64,000 nt of DNA from NCBI GenBank assembly GCA_024760905.1, contig CM045734.1, positions 43,881,064-43,945,063 on the forward strand, in the 5' to 3' direction. The notes beneath the pieces are model-generated. The model saw only the letters and a program-made list of their open reading frames with translations. It was not told the DNA's origin and searched no databases. The DNA is from Plotosus lineatus (taxonomy: Eukaryota > Chordata > Actinopteri > Siluriformes > Plotosidae). Both the position numbers and the translations under genes were made by a program. Shown here piece by piece: positions 11,640 to 22,507 of this stretch; position 1 is the stretch's first letter, and each line of letters starts with the position of its first letter.

Positions 11640-12394
11640 GTTTGCAGGTGCCCTAATGATCAACCTAATGGGCTGCTTACATATTATGGAACAATTTGTC
11701 TTTGAGGCGAGACTAGTTCATTGTTTTGCATGAAAGAACAAAACGAATAGTTGGGTCCACATAATGGGAAGAACTGTGTTTAGAGTTGTCATTTGTGGAA
11801 CAGAAACCTGTTGGACAGTAATGTAGGATAATACAATCACATTACATAATGTTGGCTCAGTTGCTTGCCCTTGTAAAGGATATCATTCCACAGGTTTTGT
11901 AAATTCCCAGTCATTTGTACTTGATAATGGTGGCATTAACTCTGTGCTCAAGGCTCCACAGAGACGAGATAAAACCATTCCTACCGTAGCTGAGAAGCAT
12001 TTCAGCTGAAGAAGTTTGGAAGGTTTGAGAGGCATGGCATTTCAAATGGATAAGGAGGACCAGAACAGCTATAGAAAAATGCATTATCATCAAACAGAGG
12101 GGCAGTGACACTAACCTTTGACCTGGTGTTTATATCTCTGTGGTGTTGAACTTTGACCCATCTGTCAGGCCTGAACAAAGAAACATGACTGTCAGTGGAT
12201 GTTTACTAAAGTTAAAGTTTAAAGTTGTTTAGATTATTTTAGAACCGGTACAGTAGATGTTAAATAGATTTACGTTGGTTTATTATGGTGGTATGGTATT
12301 AATATATACAGTAAAATGAGGCGTCTAAAGGTTTAACGTGTGATCGGTGTCTAAGTAACTAATTTAACAGTTTTCTGATATGGTTCTTTGATTT
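11640..12394. other. No recognised feature
   Basis: No exon, RNA gene or repeat family was recognised. Confidence 0.35.
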
Positions 12395-12395
12395 A

Positions 12396-12548
12396 TTTTC
12401 ATTTTCCAAATCACTTTATCCTTTATTAGGTTTGAGTTGATGCTGTGGCCCATACCAGTTGACTCAGGGTAAAGGCAAGGCACACCCTGAATAGCTTGCC
12501 AGACCATCACAGTGCCAACAAATACACACAACCATTCACACCTAGGGG
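12396..12548 (-). mobile_element. SINE-2 tail fragment
   Basis: 'catttccaaatcacttta', 'ggtttgagttgatgctg', 'gcttgccagaccatcac': reversed, diverged L2-like tail with the start of the middle. Confidence 0.5.
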
Positions 12549-12730
12549 TAATTCAGGTAGTGGTGGATCTGTGATTAAGACTCTGGTTTACTGAGCCAAA
12601 GGTTAGGGGTCAATCCTGCAATGCCAAGCTGGGCACTTGAGCAAGGACTTAACCCTCAGTTGTATAAGAAACTTATAAATGTAAATTGCTCAGGATTAAG
12701 GTAATTTGCTCTAAATGCAAATGTTAATCA
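12549..12730 (+). mobile_element. tRNA-headed SINE of a fourth type (CTTGAGCAAGG-type)
   Basis: 'gtggtggatctgtgattaag' head, then 'gccaagctgggcacttgagc' and 'gctctaaatgcaaatg'. The same layout recurs at 48052-48235 (+) and 42520-42690 (-), which supports a real family. Confidence 0.5.
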
Positions 12731-12764
12731 GAACATCCAATTAGCTTTATGTTATGTAGTAGAT

Positions 12765-13078
12765 TTATATTGCGCTTTATCCATACTGAATATTGTGCTC
12801 AAAAGCACACTGGGAGTGTTCAGTTAATGATGATAACGCTTCATGGTCAAAGTATATTACATACATGGAATATTTTTTTGTGTGTGTGCTCTGGGCACCT
12901 GTCACCCCTGTGCAGCACCAGTTATTGTGTTGTTCTATCCTTTGATGCTGAGCACCAAGCTGGAAGCAACAACTGCCAAATTTTAACATCTTCTGGTATG
13001 ACGTGGCCGGATTCGAACTCCGACCTTCCAGAGGATAAAGCAGAAGCTCTACCAACTGAGCTAAATCCTCATTCTTTA
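12765..13078 (-). mobile_element. SINE-5: tRNA-like head with unrelated body
   Basis: On the minus strand from 13056 the text begins 'ggatttagctcagttggtag' with a perfect A box (TAGCTCAGTTGG) and later 'agttcgaatcc' (B box). The D stem and most of the T stem pair, but the first and last bases cannot form an acceptor stem, so this is a tRNA-derived SINE head rather than a gene. The body runs to the 'ttgcgctttatcc' end near 12765. Confidence 0.5.
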
Positions 13079-13085
13079 CATGTAC

Positions 13086-13224
13086 TTATTTAGACTGTGG
13101 GAGGAAACCAGAGAACCTGGACCAATCCTACGCAAGGATGTGCAAACTCCACATTGACGGTGTGAATCCAGGACTTTCTTGCTGTGAAGCAAAAGTGTTA
13201 ACCACTTTGTCCCCGTGCCATGCT
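13086..13224 (-). mobile_element. SINE-2 head and middle
   Basis: 'ggaggaaaccagagaacctg', 'gcaaactccacattgac', 'ctttcttgctgtgaagc', then the reversed head 'gttaaccactttgtcc'. Confidence 0.65.
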
Positions 13225-13434
13225 ACATATTGTGGACATGTGGACATCATCCTTCTACCTCTCTCATGCTGAGCGAACACTACCATTTAATGATAATTTA
13301 CGGTAATGGGAGACAAATGTTAAAATGCTTCAGTGGGATTTTTTTGTGATATTGTTTGGCGAGAGTTATTAATTATTCAATATATACTTCTAACATTCAA
13401 TTATTAGTAATTATTCTGCATTTGAGTTTGTGTT

Positions 13435-13665
13435 GTTGCAGTGGTAAGGGTGCTGGCTTATAATTGAAAGGTTGTGGGGTGAAATCTTTTTTAGACCCAC
13501 CCCCCTTGGGTCTTAAACACAAGTGTGCCTTTGTCCAATCAGCAGTAAAAATTGGTACCGGTAAATATATGGGGAATGTAACCTGCAATGGACTGGTGTC
13601 CCATTCAGGAAGAGTTGAGCTCAGAGTCTCTTCGCTAGAGAAACCAGAATAAGCTGAGATAATGA
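13435..13665 (+). mobile_element. SINE-3 copy
   Basis: 'aagggtgctggcttataatt', 'caagtgtgcctttgtcc', 'gtaacctgcaatggactgg', 'cccattcaggaagagttg'. The same blocks in the same order occur at 18984-19250. Confidence 0.6.
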
Positions 13666-13840
13666 TAAACCACTTGACTCAGGTCTAAAAACCCCACCAG
13701 ACTTAATGTGTATGCAAGGGACACAGAAAACAGTTATGAGGAATAAATCTTTAATGTAGAAAACTGGGTCCTGGATACAGTTCATCAACCTGTTAACATT
13801 TTATACTACATTGCCCGGCCAAAAATAAAAAAAAAATTCG

Positions 13841-14173
13841 TGCAGTGGTGGCCTGATGGTAAAGGTGCTGGATCACTGATCCTAAGGTTGAGGGTTCAAG
13901 CCCCACTCTCCTTGGATTGTCACTGTTCTCCCAGTGCAGCTAACTGGATTATCAAAGGCCGGCCATGCCTCTCACTGTCTATGATGTGAGGCTTTAAAAG
14001 AACCATTGCTGACTTTCGACAAGAGTAGCTGCATAGCCGTCAGCGTGTTTCTGCCCTGCGATGGCCTGGCGAGCTGTCCAGGGTGTGCTTGTTTGTCGTC
14101 CAAAGTCGGCTGGGATAGACGCCAGCCTCCCTGCGACCCCAATTAAGTGGTTGCAGAAAATGAATGAATGAAT
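13841..14173 (+). mobile_element. SINE-1, type B tail, full length (reference copy)
   Basis: Head 'gcagtggtggcctgatgg' (A box) and 'gggttcaagcc' (B box), then the body 'tgtcactgt', 'gttatcaaaggccggccatg', 'ctgactttcgacaagagtag', 'cgtcagcgtgtttctgccc'. The type B tail starts here: 'gcgatggcctggcgagctg' to 'aattaagtggttgcagaaaa' and 'tgaatgaatgaatt'. Its tail is shared with SINE-2 and resembles the 3' end of fish L2 LINEs. Confidence 0.88.
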
Positions 14174-14560
14174 TAAAAAAAGTCACACATAGTAGTATTT
14201 GCATGGGGTGCATTTAGTCTTGATCACACATATATAATCTCTATGGCCTTGTTGCTCCAGTTGGACAGGTCAAGGCTCAGTAACATTAATGTGGTAAAGA
14301 AATGGAGTCAGCAGATGACCTGAATGTACAGTACCTGAATGAGCAGGTTATCACATCAACGGACTTCTTCTATCCTGGTGTCATAGATATAAAATGGAGA
14401 CTCAAATAATGAAAGAGTGGTTTAGGATGTGCTGGAGAAGACTTTATGGAGTGATTCTATTTTCCCCTCATCATCAGAACATGACATCGGTGAAAAATGG
14501 ACCAACACTGTTTGAAATCCATGCTATGTTGCATATGTTTGTTGAAATCATGTGTGTGTG
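14174..14560. other. No recognised feature
   Basis: Short gap between SINEs; the open frame from 14394 has no recognised domain. Confidence 0.35.
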
Positions 14561-14561
14561 T

Positions 14562-14690
14562 ATGTGTGTGTGTTGGCCCTGCAATGGTCCGGCGAGAAGT
14601 TCCGGGTGTATCAGAGTCAGATCAGATTGGCACCAACCTCCCTGCAACCCTTATTAGGATTAATCATCTTAGAAAATGAATGAAGGAAGT
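14562..14690 (+). mobile_element. SINE tail fragment (L2-like)
   Basis: 'gttggccctgcaatggtccg' to 'ttattaggattaatcatc' and 'gaaaatgaatgaa'. Confidence 0.65.
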
Positions 14691-14860
14691 TTGTTGAAAC
14701 AATGGCACGATGAGTACATGCTGGAAACAAGGCTAATGGTTGAACAACAACATATTCATGTGTTTTTTGTTTGTTTATTTGTTTGTTTTTTGACCAGGCA
14801 ATGTATTTCAATGCAAAAAAAAATTAAAAATTCTGCGGATCATAGTCTCAATAACAGTCA

Positions 14861-15182
14861 TCTTCTTTTCCTTTCGGCTTTTTCCCTTTTTCAGGGGTCA
14901 CCACAGCGAATCATCTGATTCGGCATTTTTAAGTCAGATTCCCTTCCTGACACAACCGTTTAGCAAGGGACAGAAACACGCTGACGGCTTTGCCGCTACT
15001 CTTTACGAAAGTCAGCAATGGTTCTTTTACATGACAGTGAGAGACATGGCCTGCCTTTGATAACCCAGTTAGCTGCACGGGGGAGGGGGGGGGGTTAGTG
15101 GCAACCTTGTGGAGAGTGGGACTCAAACCCCCAACCTTAGGATCAGCAATCCAGTGTCCTTTACCACCAGGACACCGCTACC
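14861..15182 (-). mobile_element. SINE-1, type A tail, full length
   Basis: Tail first on the + strand ('cttcttttcctttcggc', 'ggggtcaccacagcgaatc', 'ttcccttcctgacacaacc'), then body and the tRNA head ending near 15182. Part of the tail ('aaaacc...caaatc') is deleted. Confidence 0.85.
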
Positions 15183-16148
15183 TAGTCCCAGTAACATTAT
15201 CATTTGCAGTAGCATCAGAAATGTTGCTGTCAAAGAAAACAAACATTTGCAATTACCCCAAACAAAACTTATACTCTTTAAAGAGGAAATTCCAAGGAAT
15301 CAGTGAAGCAAAGCGCAACAGCATTACTGACAAAACTGTTTACAGAGATCATTGCACAAAGCCAATGGCAGGAAGTTCTGGGGATGCTGGTGGGGCTCTG
15401 ACATCCTGCGCTCATCCCTGATTTTCTCAGTCCCAGCAGTTGGAAGACAAAGCTCCAGTGTATTGTATGCCCACACCTTTCATGTTCCATTGCAGAGATG
15501 TTTAGGTGGGCATCGCTGTATTTCAGGAATCTTGGCACAATTATGGAAAATGATGCAATGTTAGAGGTGCAGAATATGAATCATTGTGCTGGTTCATTGG
15601 CTGAGTAGTGTAGTAAATACGTACGGTTATTTTTATTGATATATGCTATAATTTGCAAATCTATATTTGGGAAATATAACCTTTGTGACAATTAAATATT
15701 TTGTGGATATTATTTGTTCTAATAAAAACATTAGCGCTCTAAATTCTCATGTATTCTACTCTGACTGTATATAGTGTTGTTGATATTTGAATTTAAACTA
15801 TACATGGGTGAGGTCTAAACACCTTCAGCAAAACTTGCTACATAACATGTTTCTGTGAGAGTTCCCGCCCACCTCCCCAAGACTTGCCAATAGTTTTTGA
15901 CTGGCTAAATTCAGTTGTCTGAGGATGTCAATGTGGGCGTGATCAGTGCTCTTTGATGGACTGATGTCTCTTCCAGAGTGTGTCCCTGTCTTAGGCCCTG
16001 TATAGTTCTGCCTTGACTAAACCGAAGCCACCTGAAATAAGCAGGACAGAAAGACTATAATTTACACACCAACATCAAGTGTTGAATATTTCATCACCGA
16101 TTTCCAGTTATTTCCATTTATCAAAACATTATCAGGTGATATTTAATC
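15183..16148. other. No recognised feature
   Basis: AT-rich upstream flank of the host gene. No exon or known repeat recognised. Confidence 0.35.
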
Positions 16149-16149
16149 A

Positions 16150-16506
16150 TTCACACACTCATTAGCCAAACTGTTTAATTCTACTAGGGTCACAGGAAGA
16201 ATGAAGCCTATCTCAGCCAACACGATGCAAAAGTGGACTACACCCTGAACAGCTGGCCAGACCAACACACAACCATTTACACTTACTCTCATATCTGAGG
16301 GGCAACATGGACTAGCCAATTAGGCTAATATGCATGTCTTTGGACTGTGGGAGGAAACCAGAGTACTTGGATGAAACCCATGCAAGCAGGAGACAACAAC
16401 ATGCAAACATCACACAGAAAATGCCCTTACTGAACCAGAGACTAGGATTCAGAACCTTCTTTGCTATGAGGTGGACGTACTAACCACTACACAACTATGC
16501 CGCCAT
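16150..16506 (-). mobile_element. SINE-2, full length
   Basis: Reversed tail 'gtttaattctactaggg', 'gcctatctcagccaacacg', then 'gcatgtctttggactgtggg', and the head 'ccactacacaactatgccgc' at the right end. Confidence 0.75.
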
Positions 16507-17164
16507 GTCATTTCATATTGGAATTAATTTGAAAATATTATAGTATAGATCATAGGTATCAAACGCAACCCAAAGCCTGCGCCTCATTTTATGTGACCCA
16601 CAAGAGCTTTTGAAAAAATATATCGTACATTCTTCGCTGAAACCTATAATTCATCATCTTTCCACTTGGTGGCAGCAGCCCATTTCAATTACACAGCTAC
16701 TCATTCGTGACTTTTTAAATTGTATTTTTCCCCATTTTCTCTCTAATTTAATTGTATACAATTCCCATTCATTAGGTACTGTATTGCCTTACCTATCACA
16801 AGACCACCACCAACATGGGAGGGCCGAAGGCATGCACACGCCCCCACTGGCATGCATGCTAGCCACTCAGCTCTTTTTGAACTGTGGCGCATGAATATTT
16901 CGGGACGGTCTAACATACTTGGAGGGAAAGCGCTATCTGCCCCCTCGGACGAATGAGCTCACAGACGCCCATGATTGTCAAGCACTGTTATCTCAGAGAA
17001 AGAAGGTTCAGGTTTCAAATCTAAGCCAGGGGCCTTTTCTATAGTGTTTGCTTGGACTTCCGGTTCCTGTGTGGTTTTCTTCCACGTACTCAGATTTCCA
17101 ACTATTATTGAAAGACTTGCACGTAATGCAAGTCTTCGGATGCCGGGATGATACACGGTACACA
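16507..17164. other. Unassigned; one possible hAT end
   Basis: 'ataggtatcaaacgcaaccc' at about 16553 resembles the GGTGTCAAACTC ends of hAT elements such as the one at 17541, but no partner end was found. Nothing else recognised. Confidence 0.3.
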
Positions 17165-17173
17165 GTGAAAACT

Positions 17174-17517
17174 GTGGCAGTGGTTGCCTCGTGGTATGGG
17201 GTGCTGGATGGCTGATCCTAAGGTTGGGGGTTTGAGCCCCACTCTCCACAAGGTTGTCACTGTCCCTCCAGTGCAGCTAAATGGGTTATCAAAGGCCGGC
17301 CATGTTTCTCACTGTCTATGGTGAGAGACATGTGTAAAAGAACCATTGCTGACTTTCGACAAGAGTAGCTGCAAAGCCGTCAGCATGTTTCTGCGCTGCT
17401 ATGGCCTAGCGAGCTGTCCAGGGTGTACTCTGCCCTCGCCTGGAGTCGGCTGGGATGGGCGCCAGTCTCCCCACGACCCTAATTAGGATTAAGCGGTTAC
17501 AGAAAATGAACTTCATG
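17174..17517 (+). mobile_element. SINE-1, type B tail, full length with TSD
   Basis: Target-site duplication gtgaaaact at 17165-17173 and 17518-17526. Type B tail 'ggcctagcgagctgtccagg' to 'aattaggattaagcgg'. Confidence 0.88.
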
Positions 17518-17540
17518 GTGAAAACTTGCAAATTGTACAC

Positions 17541-17803
17541 CAAAGGTGTGAAACTCATGTCACAAAGGGTTGGGTAGCTGCAGGTTTAGCAGCAGCACAC
17601 CTGACCTGCTTCATTTAATCATGTGATCTGAGTCTTCAGGCATTTGATTGGTCAATCTATGTGCCCTGTATCGACACTGACCAATCAACTGCCTGAAGAC
17701 TCAGATCACTTGATTAAATGAAGCAGGTCAATGGTGTTGATGCTTGATTGAAACAAAAATCTGCAGCCACATGACCCTTTCTGGTATGAGTTTGACACTC
17801 CTG
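17541..17803. mobile_element. hAT-type foldback element, 263 bp
   Basis: Left end 'aggtgtgaaactcatg', right end 'catgag..tttgacactcctg' read inversely. Inside, long arms pair: 'gatctgagtcttcaggca' with 'tgcctgaagactcagatc', and 'cctgcttcatttaatca' with 'tgattaaatgaagcagg'. Nearly the whole element can fold into one hairpin. Flanking 8-mers no longer match. Confidence 0.75.
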
Positions 17804-18001
17804 CTGAATCTGTGACTTGAACCTGAAACCTTCTTATGAAAATACTAACTACAGTGCCACTCTTACAAATATATATATATCTATAAGTCCACTGTAAAAT
17901 GTTCAACTACATGCAGGCTCCAAAGCCTGGGTTTAAGGCTACTATGTGGTTTGGGAAGCGACCTCAGACTTGTTTTGTATGCCACAAGGTGCTGTGGCTT
18001 G

Positions 18002-18051
18002 TGGGCGGGGTTTCGTGTGCGAGGAGGATGTCCTTCTCCAATGTCCCCGCC
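18002..18051. promoter_or_regulatory. GC boxes in the likely promoter of the drebrin-family gene
   Basis: 'gggcggggtt' at about 18003 and 'ccccgcccc' at about 18042 are Sp1/KLF-type sites 190-240 bp upstream of the start codon. They stand out in otherwise AT-rich flank. No TATA box was seen at a convincing distance, and the transcription start is not known. Confidence 0.4.
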
Positions 18052-18243
18052 CCTTCACACATTAGGAACTGATGCAGTTCAGCTCAACTCCCTGACACTT
18101 CCCTGAACATTTCGTAAGGAGCTGACATCAGTCCACGAATGCCTGTGGATCAGGACGCTTAGACCGGATCATTAGGTTTTGTTGAAATTCAAGACAAACA
18201 AACAAACAAACAAACAAGAAAACAAGAGCCGCAGAGTTTCAGG

Positions 18244-18329
18244 ATGCAGCCGATCAACTTGGACACGTTTAGCCTGTCGCTGCTCACCGCCAAAGAGGAC
18301 ATCCTGAACGGCCGCGCATCCACAGACTG
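18244..18329 (+). CDS. Drebrin/DBNL-family protein, coding exon 1 (residues 1-29)
   Basis: Encodes residues 1-28 and two bases of Trp29 (MQPINLDTFS... ending STDW), the start of an N-terminal ADF-homology domain. The ATG has A at -3 and is the first in-frame ATG of the exon. The donor is TG|gtacag, and the split Trp codon is completed by exon 2. Human drebrin also begins with a 29-residue stretch ending in DW, with the same L-x-L-L-x-A-x-E pattern. Members bind F-actin and link it to membranes or dynamics. A (AAAC)n run at 18189-18216 lies just upstream. The 28 codons that follow the donor in the genomic reading are intron. It is unclear whether this is the DBN1 or DBNL orthologue or another paralogue: identity over 85 residues is similar to both. 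Confidence 0.9.
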
Positions 18330-18520
18330 GTACAGAGTACTCCTGTATTGCCCTAATCCACACCGAGAGCAGCCTAATTCAGCCCGACCGCAGCCAGACT
18401 CCAATACACTGTGTGTCGCATGTAGTTCTTTCTCAGGGTTACATTGTTGTTTGTAAAATCCTGCGCAGTTACTTTTTTCCTTCTTCATGTTTTTTCCTTT
18501 GAGCTGAGCACCAACACTTA

Positions 18521-18541
18521 GAGAGAGAGAGAGAGAGAGAG
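18521..18541. repeat. (GA)n microsatellite
   Basis: Short GA run early in intron 1. Confidence 0.9.
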
Positions 18542-18978
18542 ATTAAATTGCCATGCTGTGTCATTGTGCTTTTGGAGGTTTAAAGGTGTGGTGATGCTGT
18601 CTCTAGTCATTCACTCTCAGTGCTGTTGGACTTTCTTTATTTTCCTTTAAATTTCTTTCTTTTCTTTTTTTATGTATTTTTAAACTAGACAAAAAGAGTA
18701 GTTTTCACACCACATGATATTTTGAGTGGTTTCATTTCACTTCTATTCCTGCTGCAAACACCTGAAGATAGCTGATCTGAGATAACCCAAACCAAATCTG
18801 GAATGACTGTCCCTGGGGACTCGGCTGGGAAAAGCCTGCAGTCCAGACTCCAGCTACAGGAAATATGAATTGGCCTATAAATCACATTCTTGTTTCTTTC
18901 CTTGCGAGCCTAACAAAGATCCGTAGAACGGAGTCCAAGGGCAGTAGAGTGGTTTTAGTGGTTAGCGTGTACAAGTAT
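18542..18978. other. No recognised feature
   Basis: Proximal intron 1; pyrimidine-rich near 18640-18680, nothing else recognised. Confidence 0.35.
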
Positions 18979-18983
18979 GTGGG

Positions 18984-19250
18984 GCCGGTGGCGTAGTGGT
19001 TAGGGTGCTGGATCAGGAGGTTGTTGTGTTCGAATCCCAGTTAGACCCCCCCACTGTGCAAAGACTCCTGGGCAAGGTCTTAACCTCAAGTGTGCCTCTG
19101 TTCACCCAGCAGTATAAATGGGTTCCAGTAAAAATATACTGGGAAGGTAACCTGCGATGGAATGGCATCCCATCCAGGAGGAGTTGAACTCCTGGTCATT
19201 TCACGCTATGGAAACTGGGGATCAGCACCGACCTGATGAGCCACTAGGCT
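18984..19250 (+). mobile_element. SINE-3, better copy
   Basis: A box 'tggcgtagtggttaggg' and B box 'gtgttcgaatccc', then 'caaggtcttaacctcaagtg', 'gtaacctgcgatggaatgg', 'catccaggaggagttgaac'. The head is tRNA-like; body and tail differ from SINE-1 and SINE-2. Confidence 0.7.
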
Positions 19251-19560
19251 CGGTGGTGTAAAAAGCCCAAAGGTACTGTAATGCCTCACAGCAAGAAAGG
19301 CCTGGGTTTGTGTTTTGGGCTCGGTGAGGATGGTTTTGTATGGAGTTTGTATGTTCACCGCATGCTTGTGTGGGGTTTCCTTCCATAGACTTGCACATGA
19401 AGCTGACTAGCTATTCTTTATTGACTCGAGGTATGAGTGGTTGTGTTGGGCCCTTCAATGTACTAGCAATGTGTTCAGGATGTACCTTGCCTTTGCCCGG
19501 AGGTGGCTTAAATAAGCATCAGCCTGCCTATGGTTGTATGATTAAACAGCTCAGTAAGTG
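19251..19560 (+). mobile_element. SINE-2, diverged
   Basis: 'cctcacagcaagaaaggcct', 'gtatggagtttgtatgttc', 'gttgggcccttcaatg', then a worn L2-like tail leading straight into the TG repeat. Confidence 0.7.
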
Positions 19561-19575
19561 GATGCGGGCAGTCAG

Positions 19576-19689
19576 GTGTGTGTATGTGTGTGTGTATGTG
19601 TGTGTGTATGTGTGTGTGTATGTGTGTGTGTATGTGTGTGTGTATGTGTGTGTGTGTATGTGTGTATGTGTGTGTGTGTATGTGTGTGT

Positions 19690-19756
<67 letters not shown>

Positions 19757-19833
19757 TGTGTATGTGTGTGTGTATGTGTGTGTGTGTGTGTGTGTATGTG
19801 TGTGTGTATGTGTGTGTGTATGTGTGTGTGTGC
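19576..19833. repeat. TG-rich minisatellite with a 10-bp period
   Basis: TATGTGTGTG units repeat at both ends with a pure TG core in the middle. The period-10 pattern is regular, not random decay of (TG)n. Long Cys-Val and Thr-His frames here are artefacts. Confidence 0.95.
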
Positions 19834-20117
19834 ATCTGTAAGTAAGTCAAAACAGCACTTTGTCTTTGTGTTCCTTTCCTGTTTGCATGTTGAACTATAA
19901 TGAGGCGTTACTGGTCATTGTGAGGGTGCTGGTTATACTTATTAGTTTAAGTCTTGCTCATTTTCCTCTTTTAACTTTCAGGTCTCCCATCCGTAATTTC
20001 AAACTGGGTATTAACTTTCGTAGGCTGCTCTAATCTGTTATTGCATTCGAGTCCACTGTGTCACATGGATTTCTGGCCCCTTGAAGCCATAGCTGTATGA
20101 TGGCACTCGAAAGTATA

Positions 20118-20558
20118 CAGGGATCCCTCACTTTCCACTGTTCACTGGGACCGAGATCCCCCCGCGATAACTGAACTCCGCGAAGTAGGATCAACCCCCC
20201 CCCCCCCCCCCCAACTGACGTATATGTGTATATATTATCAATAAATACACATTCAATGCTATAAATGCTTATAACAACAATTATGCATTCAAAAATAATG
20301 GATAAGATGTAAATAAAATATAAATACACACACAAAGATGTGCACCTCACAAAAATGCAAATAGTTTTAATTGGAAAATTTGGGTTGGTTTTTGTTTAGG
20401 TTTATTTATTTATTTATGTATTTTTTGCATAATTGGCCTTGTTTGTGTAGAAATTTCCTTTTTTTTTTTTTTTTTTTATTTCGATGAATATTAAAAAAAA
20501 AAAAACGCAATGCACCGAAGCTGCATTAATTGAAGCGCAAAGTAACGAGGGATCCCTA
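20118..20558 (+). mobile_element. Tigger-A MITE, complete reference copy
   Basis: Starts TA|cagggatccctcac and ends 'agtaacgagggatccct' before TA, i.e. inverted ends about 20 bp long at a TA target, as in Tigger/pogo elements. The interior holds 'gcgaagtaggatcaacc', a 17-18 C run at about 20196, 'ttgcataattggccttg' and poly-T/poly-A. No transposase frame. Confidence 0.85.
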
Positions 20559-21188
20559 TATTTTTAAATAAAGTTCGAATGCTATGTGTTGATCACTGTT
20601 GCGTACACTAGGGGCGTCCAGACATTTTGCAATCATGGCTGTCATTGTAGAATCGTGCACCAGAGGCCGTCTTTGGTACTAACGATCAGATCAGTGTGTA
20701 TCAGGACTTCAAGCTCTTTTAAAGGAAAAATAGATAATACTTAAAAAGTCACGAGATTGTTTGCATTTAGCACATTGAGTACTTCATTAAATATAGGAAA
20801 TAAGGTCTTTTAAAATTCAGTGTATGAGCGGGACAAACAAAAATGCTGTGATTGGTCAGTGCTTGGTCATTGGGAAACAATGAGCACTAGGATTATACGC
20901 TAGTGTGAGTATAACCGTCACTGCTGGTGAGTCGACCGACCCTGCTCTCTCACCTCATATAACCAGCAGCTGTGATGAACTGAAGAGCTATATCAAAATA
21001 AAGCTGCTAAAGGACTCGAGAGTTTCCACATCTATCAACACTATCAACAAACTATGCTCACGCCATAAAAAGGTTCCAGACGTCTGTGGCGGAGACTTGC
21101 ACGACTTGCACAATTTACAATTATTTAATTAGAAAAGCATGGACCTGTTGCTTTCTTTCTTAAATTATCACCAGGATTGAATACACAC
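20559..21188. other. No recognised feature
   Basis: A single hAT-like end 'ggggcgtccagacattttgc' (about 20611) has no partner. Nothing else recognised. Confidence 0.35.
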
Positions 21189-21456
21189 TCATCACTCATT
21201 TTCTGGGGGTGGTGGTGGTGGTGGTGGTGGTGGTGGTGGTGGTGTCTGGAGCCTATATCAGCCAACATGAGGTGAAGGCAGGGTACATCCTGAACAGCTC
21301 GCCAGACTACCATAGGACCAACACATAGACACGTGCGCACACACACAACCATTCCCAGTCACATCCAGGGGTCATTTCAAACAGCCAATTAGTATAATGT
21401 ACATGTCTTTGGACTGTGGGAGGAAACTGGAGTACCAGGAGAAAACACATTACTGT
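21189..21456 (-). mobile_element. SINE-2 with (GGT)n in its tail
   Basis: 'ctggagcctatatcagcc', 'gctcgccagactacc', 'gtctttggactgtgggagg'. A (GGT)n run at 21206-21243 has replaced the start of the L2-like tail. The tRNA head is missing. Confidence 0.7.
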
Positions 21457-21914
21457 ATAGTTAAAAAAAAACAATAGTGTGGCAGTGTCCTCCTCAAATC
21501 GTAAATAAATTGCATGCAGTCATTTTTGATGGGAGCACCCAGTGATTATTTTTCTCCTGATGGTTTTCATCCAACAAGAAACATGATTTATTGTCCCACT
21601 ATCTGTTGTCAGCCAGAAGAGGATGAGGGTTTTTTGTTTTTTTTTTTGAGTCTGGTTCCTCTCAATATTTATTCCTCATGTCATTTCACGGATTCTTTAT
21701 TTTCTTTCTTTATTTCTGCCATTGTCAACTGTTTTGCTCATTAAGAGATCGAAACATTAATATAACTTTTACATCCAAATTTCTGTAAAGCTGCTTTAAC
21801 TTTTACTAAAGAAAAAAATGCCTGCCGCAACAGGGACCTATAAATGTTGGCGAAGTCCTGGAAAGAAACAGATTTGCGCACATGGAGCAGCAAATGAATG
21901 AACTTCCAACCTTG
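21457..21914. other. No recognised feature
   Basis: AT-rich intron sequence. Confidence 0.35.
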
Positions 21915-22138
21915 CGGTTGACTGGGGGCTTTCTGTGTAGATTTGCATGCTATCCCCATGGTTACGTTGGGTTTCTCTGAGTACAGTGGAAAGATATGCA
22001 GATTACTTCAACTGCTTGATTGCCCACAGGTGCAGATGTGAGTGAGGGTCGGCTTTGTATGTGTTAGCCCTGCCATAGGCTGGCGACCTGTTCAAGGTGT
22101 ATCCTGCCTCTCGCTGGTACAGATAATGAATGGATGGG
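21915..22138 (+). mobile_element. SINE-2, 5'-truncated
   Basis: 'ggctttctgtgtagatttgc', 'gttagccctgccataggctg', 'ggcgacctgttcaaggtgta', ends 'gataatgaatgg'. Head absent. Confidence 0.65.
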
Positions 22139-22242
22139 ATTCTGGTTTGAGCATAAATTATATTCACTGTGTCCTAATCTGTTGTTTAGAATATGCATTG
22201 ATTTCTCATATAAAAAAGAAAACGTATAAAAAGCATTAAAAG

Positions 22243-22498
22243 AGAGGGCAACGGTGGCCTGGTGGTAAAGGATCAAGGCTGGCCATGTCTCTCACTGTCT
22301 ATGGTGAGAGGTTCATGTAAAAGAACCATTGCTGACTTTCGTAAAGAGTAGCGGAAAAGCCGTCAGCGTGTTTCCACCCCTTGCTAAAGGGTTGTGTCAG
22401 GAGGGGCATCCGACGTATAAACCTATGCGAGTCAAATGATTCGCTTTGACGACCCCTGAAAAAAAAAGGGGGGGGGGGGCAAAAAGAAGAAGATCTAA
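22243..22498 (+). mobile_element. SINE-1, type A, internally deleted, with TSD
   Basis: Duplication cattaaaag at 22234-22242 and 22499-22507. The head 'ggtggcctggtggtaaagg' jumps straight to 'ggctggccatgtctctcac', losing the B box region. The tail is intact and ends in A and G runs before 'aagaagaaga'. Confidence 0.85.
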
Positions 22499-22507
22499 CA
22501 TTAAAAG

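Noticed and set aside
12985..13060. Possible tRNA gene on the minus strand
   Set aside because: A and B boxes are good but the acceptor stem does not pair, and the sequence continues into a repeat-like body, so a SINE head is more likely.
18330..18456. Extension of exon 1 to the stop at 18456
   Set aside because: Frame-perfect joining of the 18329 donor to exon 2 and the DBN/DBNL similarity show that the extra codons are intron.
19340..19900. Long Cys-Val and Thr-His open frames
   Set aside because: They are translations of the TG minisatellite; the same holds for frames over (TA)n, (CA)n, (CT)n and (TAA)n runs at 2.3, 5.4, 6.8, 11.5 and 63.4 kb.
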